This document shows positions 1 through 10,169 of a stretch of 64,000 nucleotides of DNA, piece by piece. Under the pieces are notes generated by a model, which ran no database searches, had not been told where the DNA came from, and saw only the letters and a list, made by a program, of their open reading frames with translations. The position numbers and the translations under genes were made by a program. The stretch lies in assembly GCA_947685225.1 (NCBI GenBank), contig CANTUV010000008.1, forward strand, positions 35,890,001 to 35,954,000, given 5' to 3'. The stretch comes from Garcia nutans (taxonomy: Eukaryota; Streptophyta; Magnoliopsida; Malpighiales; Euphorbiaceae). The first letter of the stretch is position 1. Each line of letters begins with the position of its first letter.

Positions 1-1
1 G

Positions 2-202
2 AGGCATGAGATCCAGAATTTAATTGATAATGGCAAGTTGCCTGAGCCGGATAAGCCCAATACCAAAGGTAATCCATTTCCAAGGTTCAACAGGGTGCCA
101 CCACCAGCAACCTTCATGGTAGGAAAAAGATTAGAAGAAGATTTTGTTTTATCATCCTTTCAAGATGGAAATATTGAAGATGTGAAAGGAAAAGAAGCTT
201 AA
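2..202 (+). pseudogene. gag C-terminal fragment, copy A
   Basis: An open frame from the window edge gives RHEIQNLIDNGKLPEPDKPN at its start and stops with TAA at 200-202 after VKGKEA. It matches the end of the gag frame in copy B nearly residue for residue, and ends at the same stop. The upstream gag, including the zinc knuckle, is off the window. The part seen is open, but nothing pol-like follows it. Confidence 0.75.
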
Positions 203-980
203 ACTCAATAAACTTTCCTTAGTTTGAATGTCGCTTTTTAATTTTATGTTCTTTAACATTTAATTGGAACAATTTTGTTTTTCAAATTTAAATTTATCTG
301 CATCAATTAATTTCATCAAAATTTTGTTGGTCTTTGTTCATTTTGGTGCTCAACCGATGAGGAATCTAGCTTGATGTTTATAAATTAATGTGTCTAGGCA
401 TCATGACTTGAATGACTTTACTAGATGAGGGAATTGCTCTATAGCATTGAGTTGTGTATGCTTACTTAGAGAGGGCTCCTGTATAATTACATTTTTCTAT
501 GTCTTAGTCAGTCTTAGAACATGCTTTGACAAACTTTCGAGGCGAAATTAAACTCTGATTATTTTAAGGGAGAGATGATCTAGGCATTGTTTGGTTAGCC
601 AACAACTAGTATCCACCCAATTAAATATCAATCCCTAGTTGTCCCTTCGAGCGTTCATAAAATTTTAGCTTTCTTTTCATTGGCATATAACCCCAACAAC
701 CTACCCTGAGCTATTGTGATACTTTTGACAAGTCTTATGATAACTAAGAAGAAGAGGTAAGAAGATCAAAGAATGGAATGCATAGCCAAAACTATAAGGA
801 TAGTTAAAGTTCTCAAGACCATAAGGGTAGTTGAAGTTTTCCTAATATCTCTAATATATCAAGACAACATCAGAGCAACAAATGATTTATCCCTGTTAAA
901 GAAGATTTATGTCACTCCACTCATCCATTATTGGAAGCTCAAGTTGGTACAAATAAGACAACTCTTTTAGAGCTGGAACC

Positions 981-1120
981 AAAACAAAAAAAAAACAAAA
1001 AACAAAAGAGAAGAAAAGAAAACAAGAGAAATGAGAGCAAGGAAAAAAAAAGAGAAAAAAAAGAGAGAAAAAAAAGAAAAGACAAAGAAAAGAAGAAAAG
1101 AAAAAAAATAAAACTTAAAA
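981..1120 (+). repeat. Long A/G-rich tract, copy A
   Basis: About 140 bases of almost pure purine (AAAAGAAAAG-type) follow the block 'caactcttttagagct'. The equivalent tracts in copies B (10944-11013) and C (17307-17375) follow the same block but differ in length, so the position is conserved while the repeat number drifts. It is not next to an LTR and so is not the minus-strand polypurine primer. Confidence 0.7.
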
Positions 1121-2597
1121 TGGCAGTTCAAAAAACCAATTGAGTTCTCTTTTACCTAGGACAAAAAAAGGCTTCCATTTGGTTTATAAGGACAGTTTGG
1201 CTTGAATTGATCCAACCTAACCAAAGATTCGATCAAAATCAGAGAAAAAGGAGAAAGATTCATCCAATTTTTGAAAGTTCTGTACTTGAAAGTCCTACAA
1301 GAAAGAAGGACAAAATGATAAAATGCTCAAAGAAAGGGAGGAGTAAGAAAAATAAAAAGAAAAGAAAAGGGAGAAGAAGAAAAGAAATGAATTTGGGTAC
1401 CAAACTTTATGCAAAGAAACAAGGATTGTTCCAATCAAGATCCAGATTAATGCCAAGAAGATAGAAGGAATTTCGAGTCTAGCAAGATTGCTCCCAGCTG
1501 CCTAAAGTTCAAACAAGAAATTTATAGTGTGAGGGTTTGTCCATAGTGTCACAATGACTCCAACTTACAAATGGCCTTCATTTAACCCGTGTCCCTTATA
1601 GACCCCATTTCAAGCCTATCAAAGACCTGTTGATCTCTCTTGGTAGGTAGAGTCTATTAGTGGAGATAGTTTGAATAAGCATGCATATGAGATAGACAAT
1701 ATTTAAACTCAAATGAGATCTTTGACCAAGTAATGTGTATGTGCCTATCTGAAGTGCAACAATTCTTACTTAAATAGAAATGATTCCCGAGTTTAGTATG
1801 GTAACTAGGTTTGTCATGTTATAGCTATGTTAATTTGAAAAATCAAGTCTTGAGGTACATTGACATTGATTTGGCAAAGCCAACATTTGATTTCAAAATC
1901 AAAATTCAAAAAAATAAAAAATGTTTTTGTCACACGAAGCCTTTAAGTTAAGAGAAGTTTGTTGCATCATCAAAACTTGAAGGACATATTGGGCAAAGGA
2001 AATGATTACTAACAAGGTTATAAAGAAGCTACCAATTGACGTGCTGAAACATAGTTTGAAATGGATACATCCCTGACTCTGCTGCTTGGGGTCTCCACCA
2101 CTCATGCTCTCAACATCTTGAAGACAAAAGCCATAAATACAAAGATTTTTGTCATTCCAATGCAAGACTTGAACGAGCATAAAAAAGGAATCAATGAGAA
2201 TACTTCTGCTGATCACCTCGGTCTGTCAGTCAATGAAACCGCTGTAAGTATTATTCATGCATATCATGCATACATGAGCATATCACATTGCATTTTCTTG
2301 TATTGTATGGTCTATTCCTTGTCAAAATGAATAGCAAACACCCTGTGAAGTAAATAATCAAAAGAAGATATCAAACCAGGGGGGCATGGAAAGCCCATTG
2401 CTTGAGAAAGTTCCAGTAATCTTGCAAAGAGAAGAAATACATGCTTGTGTGAAGAACTAGAAAACAAAAACATCAATCAAAGTTTGTATGGAAAAAATCT
2501 TTGGTTTGAGCCTACAAAGGGGGAAAAGTTTCTCCTTTCCAATTTTTTGAGTTTATATACCAAACATTTTCAAACTCACTTGCAAATATTTCGCCAT

Positions 2598-2616
2598 GCA
2601 GGGGGCAAGGAGAAGA
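2598..2616 (+). other. Internal polypurine tract resembling the terminal PPT
   Basis: The string GCAGGGGGCAAGGAGAAGA resembles the terminal PPT of this family (GCAGGGGGCAAAC before LTR3 and LTR4). Similar strings occur in copy B near 12331 and in copy C near 18695 and 21491. It could act as a second plus-strand primer or be a relic of recombination at the PPT; the sequence alone does not decide. Confidence 0.4.
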
Positions 2617-2780
2617 TATGAGGGCCAACTAAAAATAGCTGAATTTTTGCAAAAGGAAGAACAAAAGAATGGAACAACAAGTTAAGCCAGAATCCTCAAC
2701 TAGTAAAAGGTCAGTTAAATCCAATTCAATCTCGGGTCCAAGTATCCAGTCACGGGTCCAAATACTCAAATTAAATTCGG

Positions 2781-3002
2781 TTAGGGATCGAGTATCAAAA
2801 TCTAGTTAGGGATCGAGTATCCAAATCCAGTTAGGATCGAATATCCAAATCCAGTTTAGAATCGAGTATTAAAATCCAGTTAGGATCGAGTATCCAAATC
2901 CATATTAGGATCGAGTATCCAAATCCAGTTAGGATTGAGTATCCAAATCCAATAAGGATCGAGTATCCAAGTCTAGTTTAGGATCGAGTATCCAAATCTA
3001 GT
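2781..3002 (+). repeat. Minisatellite A, 3' variable region
   Basis: About nine units of roughly 24 bp with core GGATCGAGTATCCAAATCC. The array lies just before the PPT. Copies C, D and E have unrelated or only partly related arrays in the same place. Fast-changing tandem repeats in the 3' untranslated region are a known trait of Ogre/Tat elements. After 3002 the repeat grades into 'gtccagaacctaaa' units like those of copy C. Confidence 0.85.
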
Positions 3003-3160
3003 TTCGGGTCCAGAATCCAAAATTACCCTTAGGTCCAGAACCTAAAATTATCTTTGAGTCTAGAACTCAAACCGAGTCCAGAACTCAAAACCTCAACCAT
3101 CTCAGAAAAATTAAGTCTTATTGCTTTTCACTCTCTTTTACTAAAGTCTCAGATCATTCA

Positions 3161-3174
3161 AGCAGAGGGTAAAC
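3161..3174 (+). other. Polypurine tract before LTR1
   Basis: AGCAGAGGGTAAAC directly precedes the TGTAGACC start of LTR1. It is a diverged form of GCAGGGGGCAAAC found before LTR3 and LTR4. It would prime plus-strand DNA synthesis, and marks LTR1 as the 3' LTR of copy A. Confidence 0.75.
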
Positions 3175-3563
3175 TGTAGACCAATAATTTTTGACCCAGT
3201 ACAGTTCAACATATTTTATTTAGTCCAAAATAATTTTTGTGTTATCTTAATTAAATAATATTTGTTTTAGTATTTATTTTTTATAATTATAGCAATAAAA
3301 AATAATAAAAATAAATAAATAAAAATCGGCGACGAAAAAATTGACGACAAAAAAATTCATCGCCGAAAGTAAGTGGACTAAATGGCCTGGCAGCCCACCA
3401 GCACCAATTCACACTCGCAATTCCTCACAGCCCGTCGCAAATTTTGCCAGCGAGTTTTTTCCAATGCAATTTTTTTTGAAATCGAATTCTATTTGGTTTC
3501 TATTTTCTTTTCCTACTTAAATATAGTTTCCTTAAACAATTGGAATTAATCTTCTAAATTTCC

Positions 3564-3570
3564 TATAAAT
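3564..3570 (+). promoter_or_regulatory. TATA box of LTR1
   Basis: TATAAAT sits within 'tcctataaataacac'. The same box lies at 12895 (LTR2), 45248 (LTR3) and 58315 (LTR4), each followed by ACA-rich sequence. Transcription should start about 30 bp downstream, so the rest of the LTR is transcribed leader. Confidence 0.7.
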
Positions 3571-3839
3571 AACACAAAAAAAGCACAGAAAAGGAGGAAG
3601 AATCGGACTTTGGACTGGGACTTGGATTTTGAACTGGAACTTTAAAAATTGATCGAACTTTTTAGAAGAGAAGAGGCAATCAAGCTATCAAAGGCAGCAA
3701 CCTTGCCTTTGTCCTTGTTCATCCAAGAAGCAATTTTTGGTGGAACCAACGAACGAATGTTTGAATCTCTAATTTCTTTTTTTATTTTCTTACAGTAGCT
3801 TCAATCACTGAAAATTAATAAATTGTTTCTTTTGATTCT

Positions 3840-4620
3840 AAAAACCTTAGAACCCTAATTTATTCCTTCTAAACCTTAGAACCTTAATTCGTTTCTTTTG
3901 TTTCAAAAAAACCCTAAAAATACTTTTCTGTTTCTTCTAAACCTTAAAAACCCTAAAAATACTTTTTTGTTTCTTCTAAACCTTAAAACCCTAAAAATAC
4001 TTTTCTATTTTTTCTAAACCTTAAGAACCCTAGAAATACTTTTTTGTTTCTTCTAAAACTCAAAAACCCTAAATCTTTCCTTTTTCCAAAAACCCTAAAA
4101 AATACTTTTCTATTTCCAAAATCCTTAAATCGTTTTGCCTATTTCCAAAAAACTTTATAAACCCTAAATTGTTTTCTCAAATCCTAAAACCAAATATATT
4201 TTCTAAAACACTAAAAACCCTAATTACCTCAAAACCCAGACCAATTAATCTAAACCCTAAGTTTTCTTAAACCCTAATTCCCCCAAAACCGTAAACCCTA
4301 GTTTTCCTAAACCCTAATCCTTAAAACCTTAAAACCTTATAAACCTAAACATTCAAACTCAATACAGTAAATCCAAAACAACAATCCAGTAACCAAGGGC
4401 TATAAACCTAATGTTTTAAAGTGTCCAAGCCCTAATTTCATAATTTTACCCCTCAAACCCTAATTTGATTAATCAAAGAACCTTATTAATTTCTTAAATT
4501 ATAAAACCCTAATCCATTTCAAATCTCTTAAAACTTATAGTAACCTAAATAAATAACAATAAAAATATCTTAAGCTTCCAAAACCCTAAATATTAATTAA
4601 AGAACTTTCAATAGAAACAA
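3840..4620 (+). repeat. Telo-box-rich leader with short tandem repeats (LTR1)
   Basis: AACCCTAA, the plant telo-box core, occurs about 14 times by eye in this stretch. Part of it (about 3880-4075) is an imperfect tandem repeat of 40-45 bp built from 'tttcttctaaacc' and 'aaccctaaaaatac'. LTR2, LTR3 and LTR4 contain the motif at lower density (13350-13820, 45960-46180, 61920-62180). This is not a telomeric array: the hexamers are scattered. Telo-boxes are known targets of TRB proteins and PRC2 recruitment in plants; a role here is inference. Confidence 0.7.
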
Positions 4621-4874
4621 TAAACCTCAATTTATATCTTTACTTGCTTTATTTTTTAGATTTGATTATTTAGTCTATTATATGCCTTGGTGGTTGATTT
4701 ATTTAATTTTTGGTGGTTGATTTATTTAATTTTAATGCTTGATTTATTTAATTTATCATGAATGAATGTTTATTATATATTTTGATTGATGTTTAATATC
4801 TTTAATGAATGATTTATTTAAGATGAATGGTTATTTACTTTTATCGATTTATTTTGGATTTCCAAATATTGTAA

Positions 4875-5043
4875 GAGGTATGTTTCCACTTTGTGGGTAC
4901 CTCATTAATTAAATATCATGTAATTTAAATTGCTTTTATATTTTGGACCAATGTAAAGGACATGTTTCTGCCTTTTGGTGGGTGTCCTATTAGTTTAGAC
5001 GTGGATGATGTAAGGACATGTTTCCATCCTCGGATGGGTGTCC
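4875..5043 (+). other. Triple hairpin array in LTR1
   Basis: Three hairpins share one design: outer stem, TGTTT bulge on the 5' side, inner stem, short loop, one unpaired G on the 3' side. Hairpin 1 (4875-4903) has outer GAGGTA/TACCTC and inner CCAC/GTGG. Hairpin 2 (4958-4987) has outer GGACA/TGTCC and inner CTGCC/GGTGG, paired through G-U wobbles. Hairpin 3 (5014-5043) has outer GGACA/TGTCC and inner CCATCC/GGATGG. Each is preceded by TGTAA or GTAA. They lie about 1.3 kb downstream of the TATA box. Confidence 0.8.
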
Positions 5044-5842
5044 ATTTATTGTTTTTGCTTGGACATTGCTTTGATTTTAATATAAATAGCTTTATTTCTA
5101 TTGTTGTGTGTAATATGGATAATATTGTTATATTTAAGAATTTTATAATATCAAGACCTGTAAAGGAGGCTGGTTCCAATGAACCGGGCGTTGTGGGGGT
5201 GCTGGGCCATTTCTCACTTTCCCCACACGTACGCAACTATCCGAACCCATTAGGGGATTGGGGATTCCTTAGGAATTGAGTCATCCACCCCTTTCTTTTT
5301 CCCGACCCATCTGGATGGCAACTCCATTTTCTCCGAACTTAGGTCCATGTTCTCTAAGGCCCTGAGCCTAAATAGTGCTGAAGTCGCAAGAACCATTCCA
5401 CCGGGAGTGGGCAAAAATCCTCGTTCATAGTTTCCATCCTCGGATGGGTGTCCATTTATTTGTTTTGTTTAGACATTGCTTTGATTTTAATATAATGATG
5501 CTTTATTTTAATTGTTGCATGTAGTATGGATAATATTGTTATACTTAAGAATTTTATAATATTTGGACTTGCAAAGGAGGCTGGTTCAAATGAACAGGGC
5601 GTTGTGGGGGTGCTGGGCCGTTTCTCACCTTCCCCACACGTACCTAACTTTTCAAACCCATTAGGGTTGGGGATTCCTTAGGAATTGAGTCATCCATCCC
5701 TTTCTTTTTCTCGGCCTGTCCGGGTGGCGAATCCATTTTTCTCCGGGCTTAGGCCTGTGTTCTCTAAGGCCCTGAGCCTAAATAGTGTTGAAGTCACAAG
5801 AACCATTCCACCGGGAGTGGGGGCAAAAATCCCCACTCATAG
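5021..5842 (+). repeat. Tandem duplication of the LTR1 end (2 x about 410 bp)
   Basis: Unit 1 is 5021-5430 and unit 2 is 5431-5842. Both run from 'tttccatcctcgg' through the end of the LTR and the three bases TAG that separate LTR and PBS. Only unit 2 is followed by the PBS. The duplicated TAG shows that the copied segment crossed the LTR/internal border. Confidence 0.85.
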
Positions 5843-5860
5843 TGGCGACTCCACTGGGGA
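5843..5860 (+). other. Primer-binding site of copy B, tRNA-Arg-like
   Basis: TGGCGACTCCACTGGGGA lies three bases after the CA end of LTR1. Its complement ends in the tRNA CCA tail. This PBS form is typical of the Tat/Ogre lineage, where tRNA-Arg is the usual primer. The identical 18-mer recurs after LTR2 (14595). Confidence 0.85.
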
Positions 5861-7016
5861 TAAGAGAAGTTTATTCCGTTGGTCTTTATATTATTCTATT
5901 CTTTCTTATCATGATATTATCCATTGCATCATATTAGATTGCATCGTGTGCATGAGTTAGGACGCCCGTGTTACCCGTGTTGTGTTGTGTAAGGGATACC
6001 ATACTTTCACTCAAGGCATGGAGATCGAGCATGGCATAACCACTCATAGCCTTGTATCTTTTGGTATGTACTTGCTATGGGAACCTAATCCTTTTAGCCC
6101 AAAGACTAAACATGTAATTGGCCTAGTTACTTTCCTTAGGTTTTTACCCCAAATTCTTGTTGTTTGACTATGGTTAATTTATCTTAGTTTAAATCATATC
6201 TTATTTGGTTTGTCCTTTTTCTAATACGATCTAAGTACATTGTAAGCTCAAAATAAATTTTTCTTTAAAACCCAAAAGACCAAAGTTATTCTCAAAACTT
6301 TTCAAGATGGTCTTCGGACATAAAACTTTTCTAAAAACAAATCAAAAATTCTTTTCTCATGACCAAATACAAAGCCCAAAATTCATTTTTTCTAAAATCT
6401 TTTTACAGTGGGCTTAGAAACAAAATTATTTTCATAATCTTTTAAAAGAGCTTATGAATATTTAGGTCAATTATGGAAATGCTAAAAATCAATTGTGAGC
6501 CTAGTTTATACTAAGAATTATTAACCATGGGCTTATTTTTGGCATGAATCGTTAGTTACTTTTTCAAGTAAGAAATCTATTTATAATAAACCTCTTAATT
6601 TAGTTTTAATCCAATATATCATAAAAGCTACTTTAGTTAGTTGAATGGATTAAAACCTAATTAATAGGAATTATCATGATCTGATTTTGATTTTTGAAAA
6701 TATAACTATTGGTTGAAACATCCGAGGGAATTATTTGAAAACAAGATACCCCATGTTAGTATTTTGTTAACCATATTACCTAGGAAAAGAGACTTGCAAT
6801 TCGTGTGTAGAAGTTATAAGGTTGTGAACGAATGTCCTAATTATCTTTCTTTCTTTATTGTTTATGCATACATGCATACATACATTTGCATCTCATATCA
6901 TTGATCCCTTCTGGCTTACAGCCTTGGATTATGACAGTTCGAAAGCTTACAATAATCCGACCTACGCCGAAGATGAAGAATCTAGCAGCGACTCAATCAC
7001 TTTCTCACCAAAAGTA
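5861..7016 (+). other. Untranslated leader between PBS and gag, copy B
   Basis: About 1.15 kb with no convincing gene. It is collinear with 14613-15660 of copy C, including the blocks 'gcgtgagttaggacgcccg'-like, 'ggagatcgagcatggcat' and 'catacatgcatacat'. A TTACAG at about 6919 after a pyrimidine-rich run could be a splice acceptor just upstream of gag; this is speculative. Confidence 0.6.
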
Positions 7017-8244
7017 ATGGAGCCCGAACAAATTCAAAGAATGTTGGATGACGCCCTCAATGCGAAAATGGAAGAACTAAAGGAGACCATAGCTGAGACC
7101 ATGAAGAACCAATTGGCTGCAATTTTAGGAAACAATGTCGAAGCATCTGCTAGCACCGAGAAGCCAAAAGATAAGGGGAAGGTTAAAGTTGGTGAAGTGG
7201 TTTTTGATGATGATAAGGTGATCATTGAAGATAATGACGATTGGACTCAATACTTCCAAGATCCTCAAGACAAGAAGAAAGAGTCAAAGGTTGTTGAAAG
7301 ATCAGCCGTGCAGAAAATTGAAACTTTAGATATTGAAAAGATAATTGTTGATCTGGAAAAGAAGTTTGAAAAGAAGCTGAAAACTGAAGAAATGTCCGAA
7401 TTTGACAAATAATTTGAGCTAGACAAAGAAGTTCCGTACAAGTTCAAGATGCATCCTTTGCAAAGTTTGATGGAATAGGAAATTCTCACCTCCATGTGAA
7501 GCAGTATATCACTGCTATGCAGTCTGCTCGAGCTACTAAGGCTCAAACTCTAAGGTACTTCATGCTCTCATTGGACCCTATTATCCAAAATTGGTTCAAT
7601 AACTTAGATGATGGTACACAAAAGAGTTGGGATCTGCTATACAAGGCCTTCATCCAACAATATGGATATAATGTCGAGATGGAAGTTACCTTAATGGAAG
7701 TTAAGTCCATTAGACAAAGGCAAAACGAGAATTTTGTGGACTATGTGAAAAGGTGGAGGAATAAGGCTTCATTGCTCAAGAAGAGGCCCGATGAATCAGA
7801 TCAGATTAGAATGATAGTCAGAGGTGTCCTACCTAACTTTCGTGAGAGGTTGTCTCACACCCTTATAAGGTATTTCAAATATCTTCTCCAAGCTGGTCTG
7901 CAAATTGAAGAATGGAAAAGGGAGAAGAAACGCTTTTCAATAAGAAGGAATGAGAAAGGGAACTACCAGTCGGGCAATCAAAGTACACAAAAGGAAGCTG
8001 ATATTAATGCCACTAGTCAAGTGTTTAGATCATTTTTGTACTTGATTTTAGTATGATTTTTATGTGTTTTTAGTTAATGTTTTGATTGATTTTTGTTTTA
8101 AGTGTGTTTAAAGTGTTGTTTTTAGGTTTAGGTGCAAAAACACCCTTGGAAGATCAAAACAGTGCAAGAAAGGCATGAACAAAGCAAGACATGGCCAAGC
8201 CAAATCAAGCTTGGCTGTGTCCCTCAAATAATGAAGTTGGCAGA

Positions 8245-8525
8245 GCTTGACACGGCCAAGAGACACGGCCAAGCCACTGGCCGTGTCTCACCTAAAGAGC
8301 AAAACCAAAGACCAAAGCAAAGAAAGAGCAAAATAGAAGCAGAAGCAAACACACTCATGTGACACGGCCAAGCTTGTGGCCGTGTCACCCTTTATGACCA
8401 AAGAAAAGAAAGAAAAGAAAGAAAGAAAGAAAGAGGTAGTGAGGGACACGGTCAGCAAGCTTGGCCGTGTCCCAAGGAAAATCAAGAGACACGGCCAAGC
8501 CACTCTTGGCTTGGCCTTGTCACCC
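8245..8525 (+). repeat. Cluster of inverted ACACGGCC / GGCCGTGT pairs
   Basis: Four pairs lie just upstream of the TATA box of the solo LTR: near 8250-8286, 8361-8388, 8443-8472 and 8489-8522. Each has GACACGG(C/T)C on one arm and GGCC(G/T)TGTC on the other, with AAGC or GCTTG inside. The position before a TATA box suggests upstream promoter elements or hairpins. Confidence 0.65.
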
Positions 8526-8531
8526 TTAACC

Positions 8532-8540
8532 TATATAAAT
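8532..8540 (+). promoter_or_regulatory. TATA box of the solo LTR
   Basis: TATATAAAT in 'cctatataaatac', a strong plant TATA consensus, placed between the repeated palindromes and the rest of the LTR. Confidence 0.65.
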
Positions 8541-10169
8541 ACTTTTGCGTGAAAGGAAAAAAAAAAGAAGAGAGGAGGACGGCTAGGGTTTGCAGTGACA
8601 GCTAGGGTTTGAGGAAAGAGAGAAAAGAAAAGAGAAGGAGGGTAGCAAACACGATTTGGGATGAGGAGAGAGTGACACTCTCCTTGTCCCTTCATCTTCA
8701 TCCTCCATCTTCATCTTCTCAATCTTCCATTGATAAGATCTTTGAGGTTCTTTGGGATAAATTGGGTTAACAAGCTCTTGAAGGTTGAAGAAGCTTCATT
8801 GAAAGGTTTGGTGACTTGAGAAAGCTCCATTCCATCTCTCAAAGGCATAATCAATTAAAGGATTGGTGACTTGAGAAAGCTTCATCCCATATTGCAAAGG
8901 AGAATCATCCATTGAAGAGGGCTTGAGTTCTTCATCAAATATCAAAGTGGATCTAGGAGAAAGACTAGTAATCCTACTCTTGGAATCTTCACAAGGGGTT
9001 TTTCTATTCTCTCTTTTAATTCATTCCAATATTGTTTTTGTCGTATTAAGAGAATTGATATTACAATGAACAATTTGTATTTGATTTATATTGAGTTGAA
9101 TGAATGTTTTAAATTGATGATGTTGAGCTAAAAACCCATGCTTAGGGTTTTGTAGTATATTTGATTGAATGCTTTGATTTGATATTTCCATTGATGTACC
9201 TTGTTGTAGGTTGATTGCATTGGATTGTATGCTAGGTTAATAGATTAGCTACCTATTGATCTTTGAATATTGAATGAAGGACCGAGAGGTGAAATTTGAT
9301 ATCGAAATTATGCAATCGACTACCCTAAGAATGAATTAGAAATATAAGTTCTAGGGTTTCATTAATTTACAAATGTAAAATAATTGGTTATTGCTATTTC
9401 ATGAATGTGAGAACTAATGAATTGGTAATTGACTAATTAACCTTAAGGAATAAATTAATTTATAAGGTTATGTTAATGGATAATTGAGAATTGAGCTTTG
9501 ATTGAATGGACCTATAACCCTAGGCACCTTCCCAAGAATCGATATGATCTTGTACAACCTTCACACACATCAACCCTACGCACGTTAATCTTAGGTTTAA
9601 ATTGTTCTTTTACAATTCCAAACAACAAACTCTCGCTTTTAAATTACTTGCTAATCAAGCTATTACGAACCACACCTTCTTGGGAAAACGACCTTGGGGC
9701 GATCACCTTTGCTACAGCTACCTCGTATACTTACGAGTGACGCTTGTAGTAGTACTTAATCCGAGCATAACATCAAGGAGGAATGAGGCAGTTTTTGAAA
9801 TTAGGGAAGCTGTTGTCTTGGGTTCTCAATAAGCTGCAAAAGAAAGGATTGTTACAACCCTTGACTCCTCGTCCTTTGCCTAATCCTCTTCCACCTAACT
9901 TTGATACTAATGCATTTTGCCAATTCCATCAAAGGCTTGGACGTGAAACAGACAACTGTATGAAGTTGAGGCATGAGATCAAAAATTTAATTAATAATGG
10001 AAAGTTGCCTGAGCCGGATAAGCCTAATACAAAAAATAATCCTTTGCCAAGGTTCAACAGGGTGCCACCACTAGCAACCTTCATGGTAGGAAAAGTATTG
10101 GAAGAAGATTTTGTTTTATCATCCTTTCTAGATGGAAATATTGAAGATGTGAAAGGAAAAGAAGCTTAA

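Larger units (their letters stand above)
203..2780 (+). other. Non-coding 3' region of copy A
   Basis: This 2.6-kb stretch lies between gag and the minisatellite. Short open frames here are low-complexity Lys/Arg/Glu strings from A/G-rich DNA or are not conserved in copies B and C, so I call no gene. A GTAAGT at 2243 recurs at the equivalent place in other copies. A TATATACC-like stretch near 2554 is weak. Confidence 0.6.
1..3174 (+). mobile_element. Tat/Ogre-like non-autonomous LTR retrotransposon, copy A: 3' part of internal region
   Basis: This is the 3' end of an internal region whose 5' part lies outside the window. It begins in the last 67 codons of gag and then runs about 3 kb without a convincing reading frame to a polypurine tract and LTR1. 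The same order recurs in copy B (9778-12424) and copy C (16200-18775): gag end, a block around 'ctaggcattgtttggttagcc', an A/G-rich tract, and a block around 'gataagcatgcatatgagatag'-like text. In complete Tat/Ogre elements protease, RT, RNase H and integrase follow gag; none is visible here. I infer a gag-only element that depends on proteins from elsewhere. Lineage assignment rests on the PBS, the gag knuckle and the variable 3' minisatellite taken together. Confidence 0.75.
3175..5839 (+). repeat. Tat-like LTR1 (3' LTR of copy A and 5' LTR of copy B)
   Basis: The LTR starts TGTAGACC after a PPT and ends CACTCA three bases before a PBS, so it serves as 3' LTR of copy A and 5' LTR of copy B at once. 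It is 2,665 bp, longer than LTR2 (2,167 bp), because its last 410 bp are tandemly duplicated. In order it holds a U3 with a CGGCGA/TCGCCG inverted repeat (3326-3366), a TATA box (3564), a leader rich in AACCCTAA, three tandem hairpins (4875-5043) and further palindromes before the end. No host flank or target-site duplication is present on either side. Confidence 0.85.
8022..9772 (+). mobile_element. Solo LTR of an unclassified Ty3/gypsy-type family (possibly Athila-like)
   Basis: The 1,751-bp unit starts TGTTTAGATC, ends GAGCATAACA, and is flanked by the perfect 5-bp duplication TCAAG (8017-8021 and 9773-9777). There is no internal region, so it arose by recombination between two LTRs. A TATA box (TATATAAAT, 8532-8540) lies about 500 bp in. 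The U3 carries inverted ACACGGCC/GGCCGTGT pairs. The segment near 9680 ('aacgaccttgggg') resembles LTR ends of Athila-like elements, but the family call is weak. Confidence 0.85.
7017..10169 (+). pseudogene. gag: gag of copy B, frameshifted and split by a solo LTR
   Basis: The likely start is the ATG at 7017 (MEPEQIQRMLDDALNAKMEE), since copy C has the matching helical segment; the frame is open upstream to 6858. A 1-nt shift near 7448 and the TAA at 7410-7412 break the frame. The retrotransposon-gag core (about 7450-8021) contains motifs such as LRYFMLSLDP, NWFNNLDDG and NFVDYVKRW. After the 8022-9772 insertion and its TSD the frame resumes at 9778 and ends at 10169. A nucleocapsid knuckle near 9917 reads C-x2-H-x4-R-x4-C; the second histidine seen in copy C is arginine here. 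Gag would assemble particles and bind RNA. No protease or RT follows the stop. Confidence 0.8.

Noticed and set aside
931..1464. Lysine- and arginine-rich frames in copy A.
   Set aside because: They are translations of an A/G-rich tract whose length differs in copies B and C; no conserved protein.
2061..2330. An 89-codon frame resembling a small secreted or membrane protein.
   Set aside because: Equivalent DNA in copies B and C has stops and shifts, and there is no family signature.
3840..4600. Possible interstitial telomeric repeat.
   Set aside because: AACCCTAA units are scattered and separated by other sequence; there is no run of consecutive heptamers.
5843..5860. A tRNA gene or fragment at the PBS.
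   Set aside because: Only 18 bases complementary to a tRNA 3' end are present, at the exact PBS position; no cloverleaf around it.
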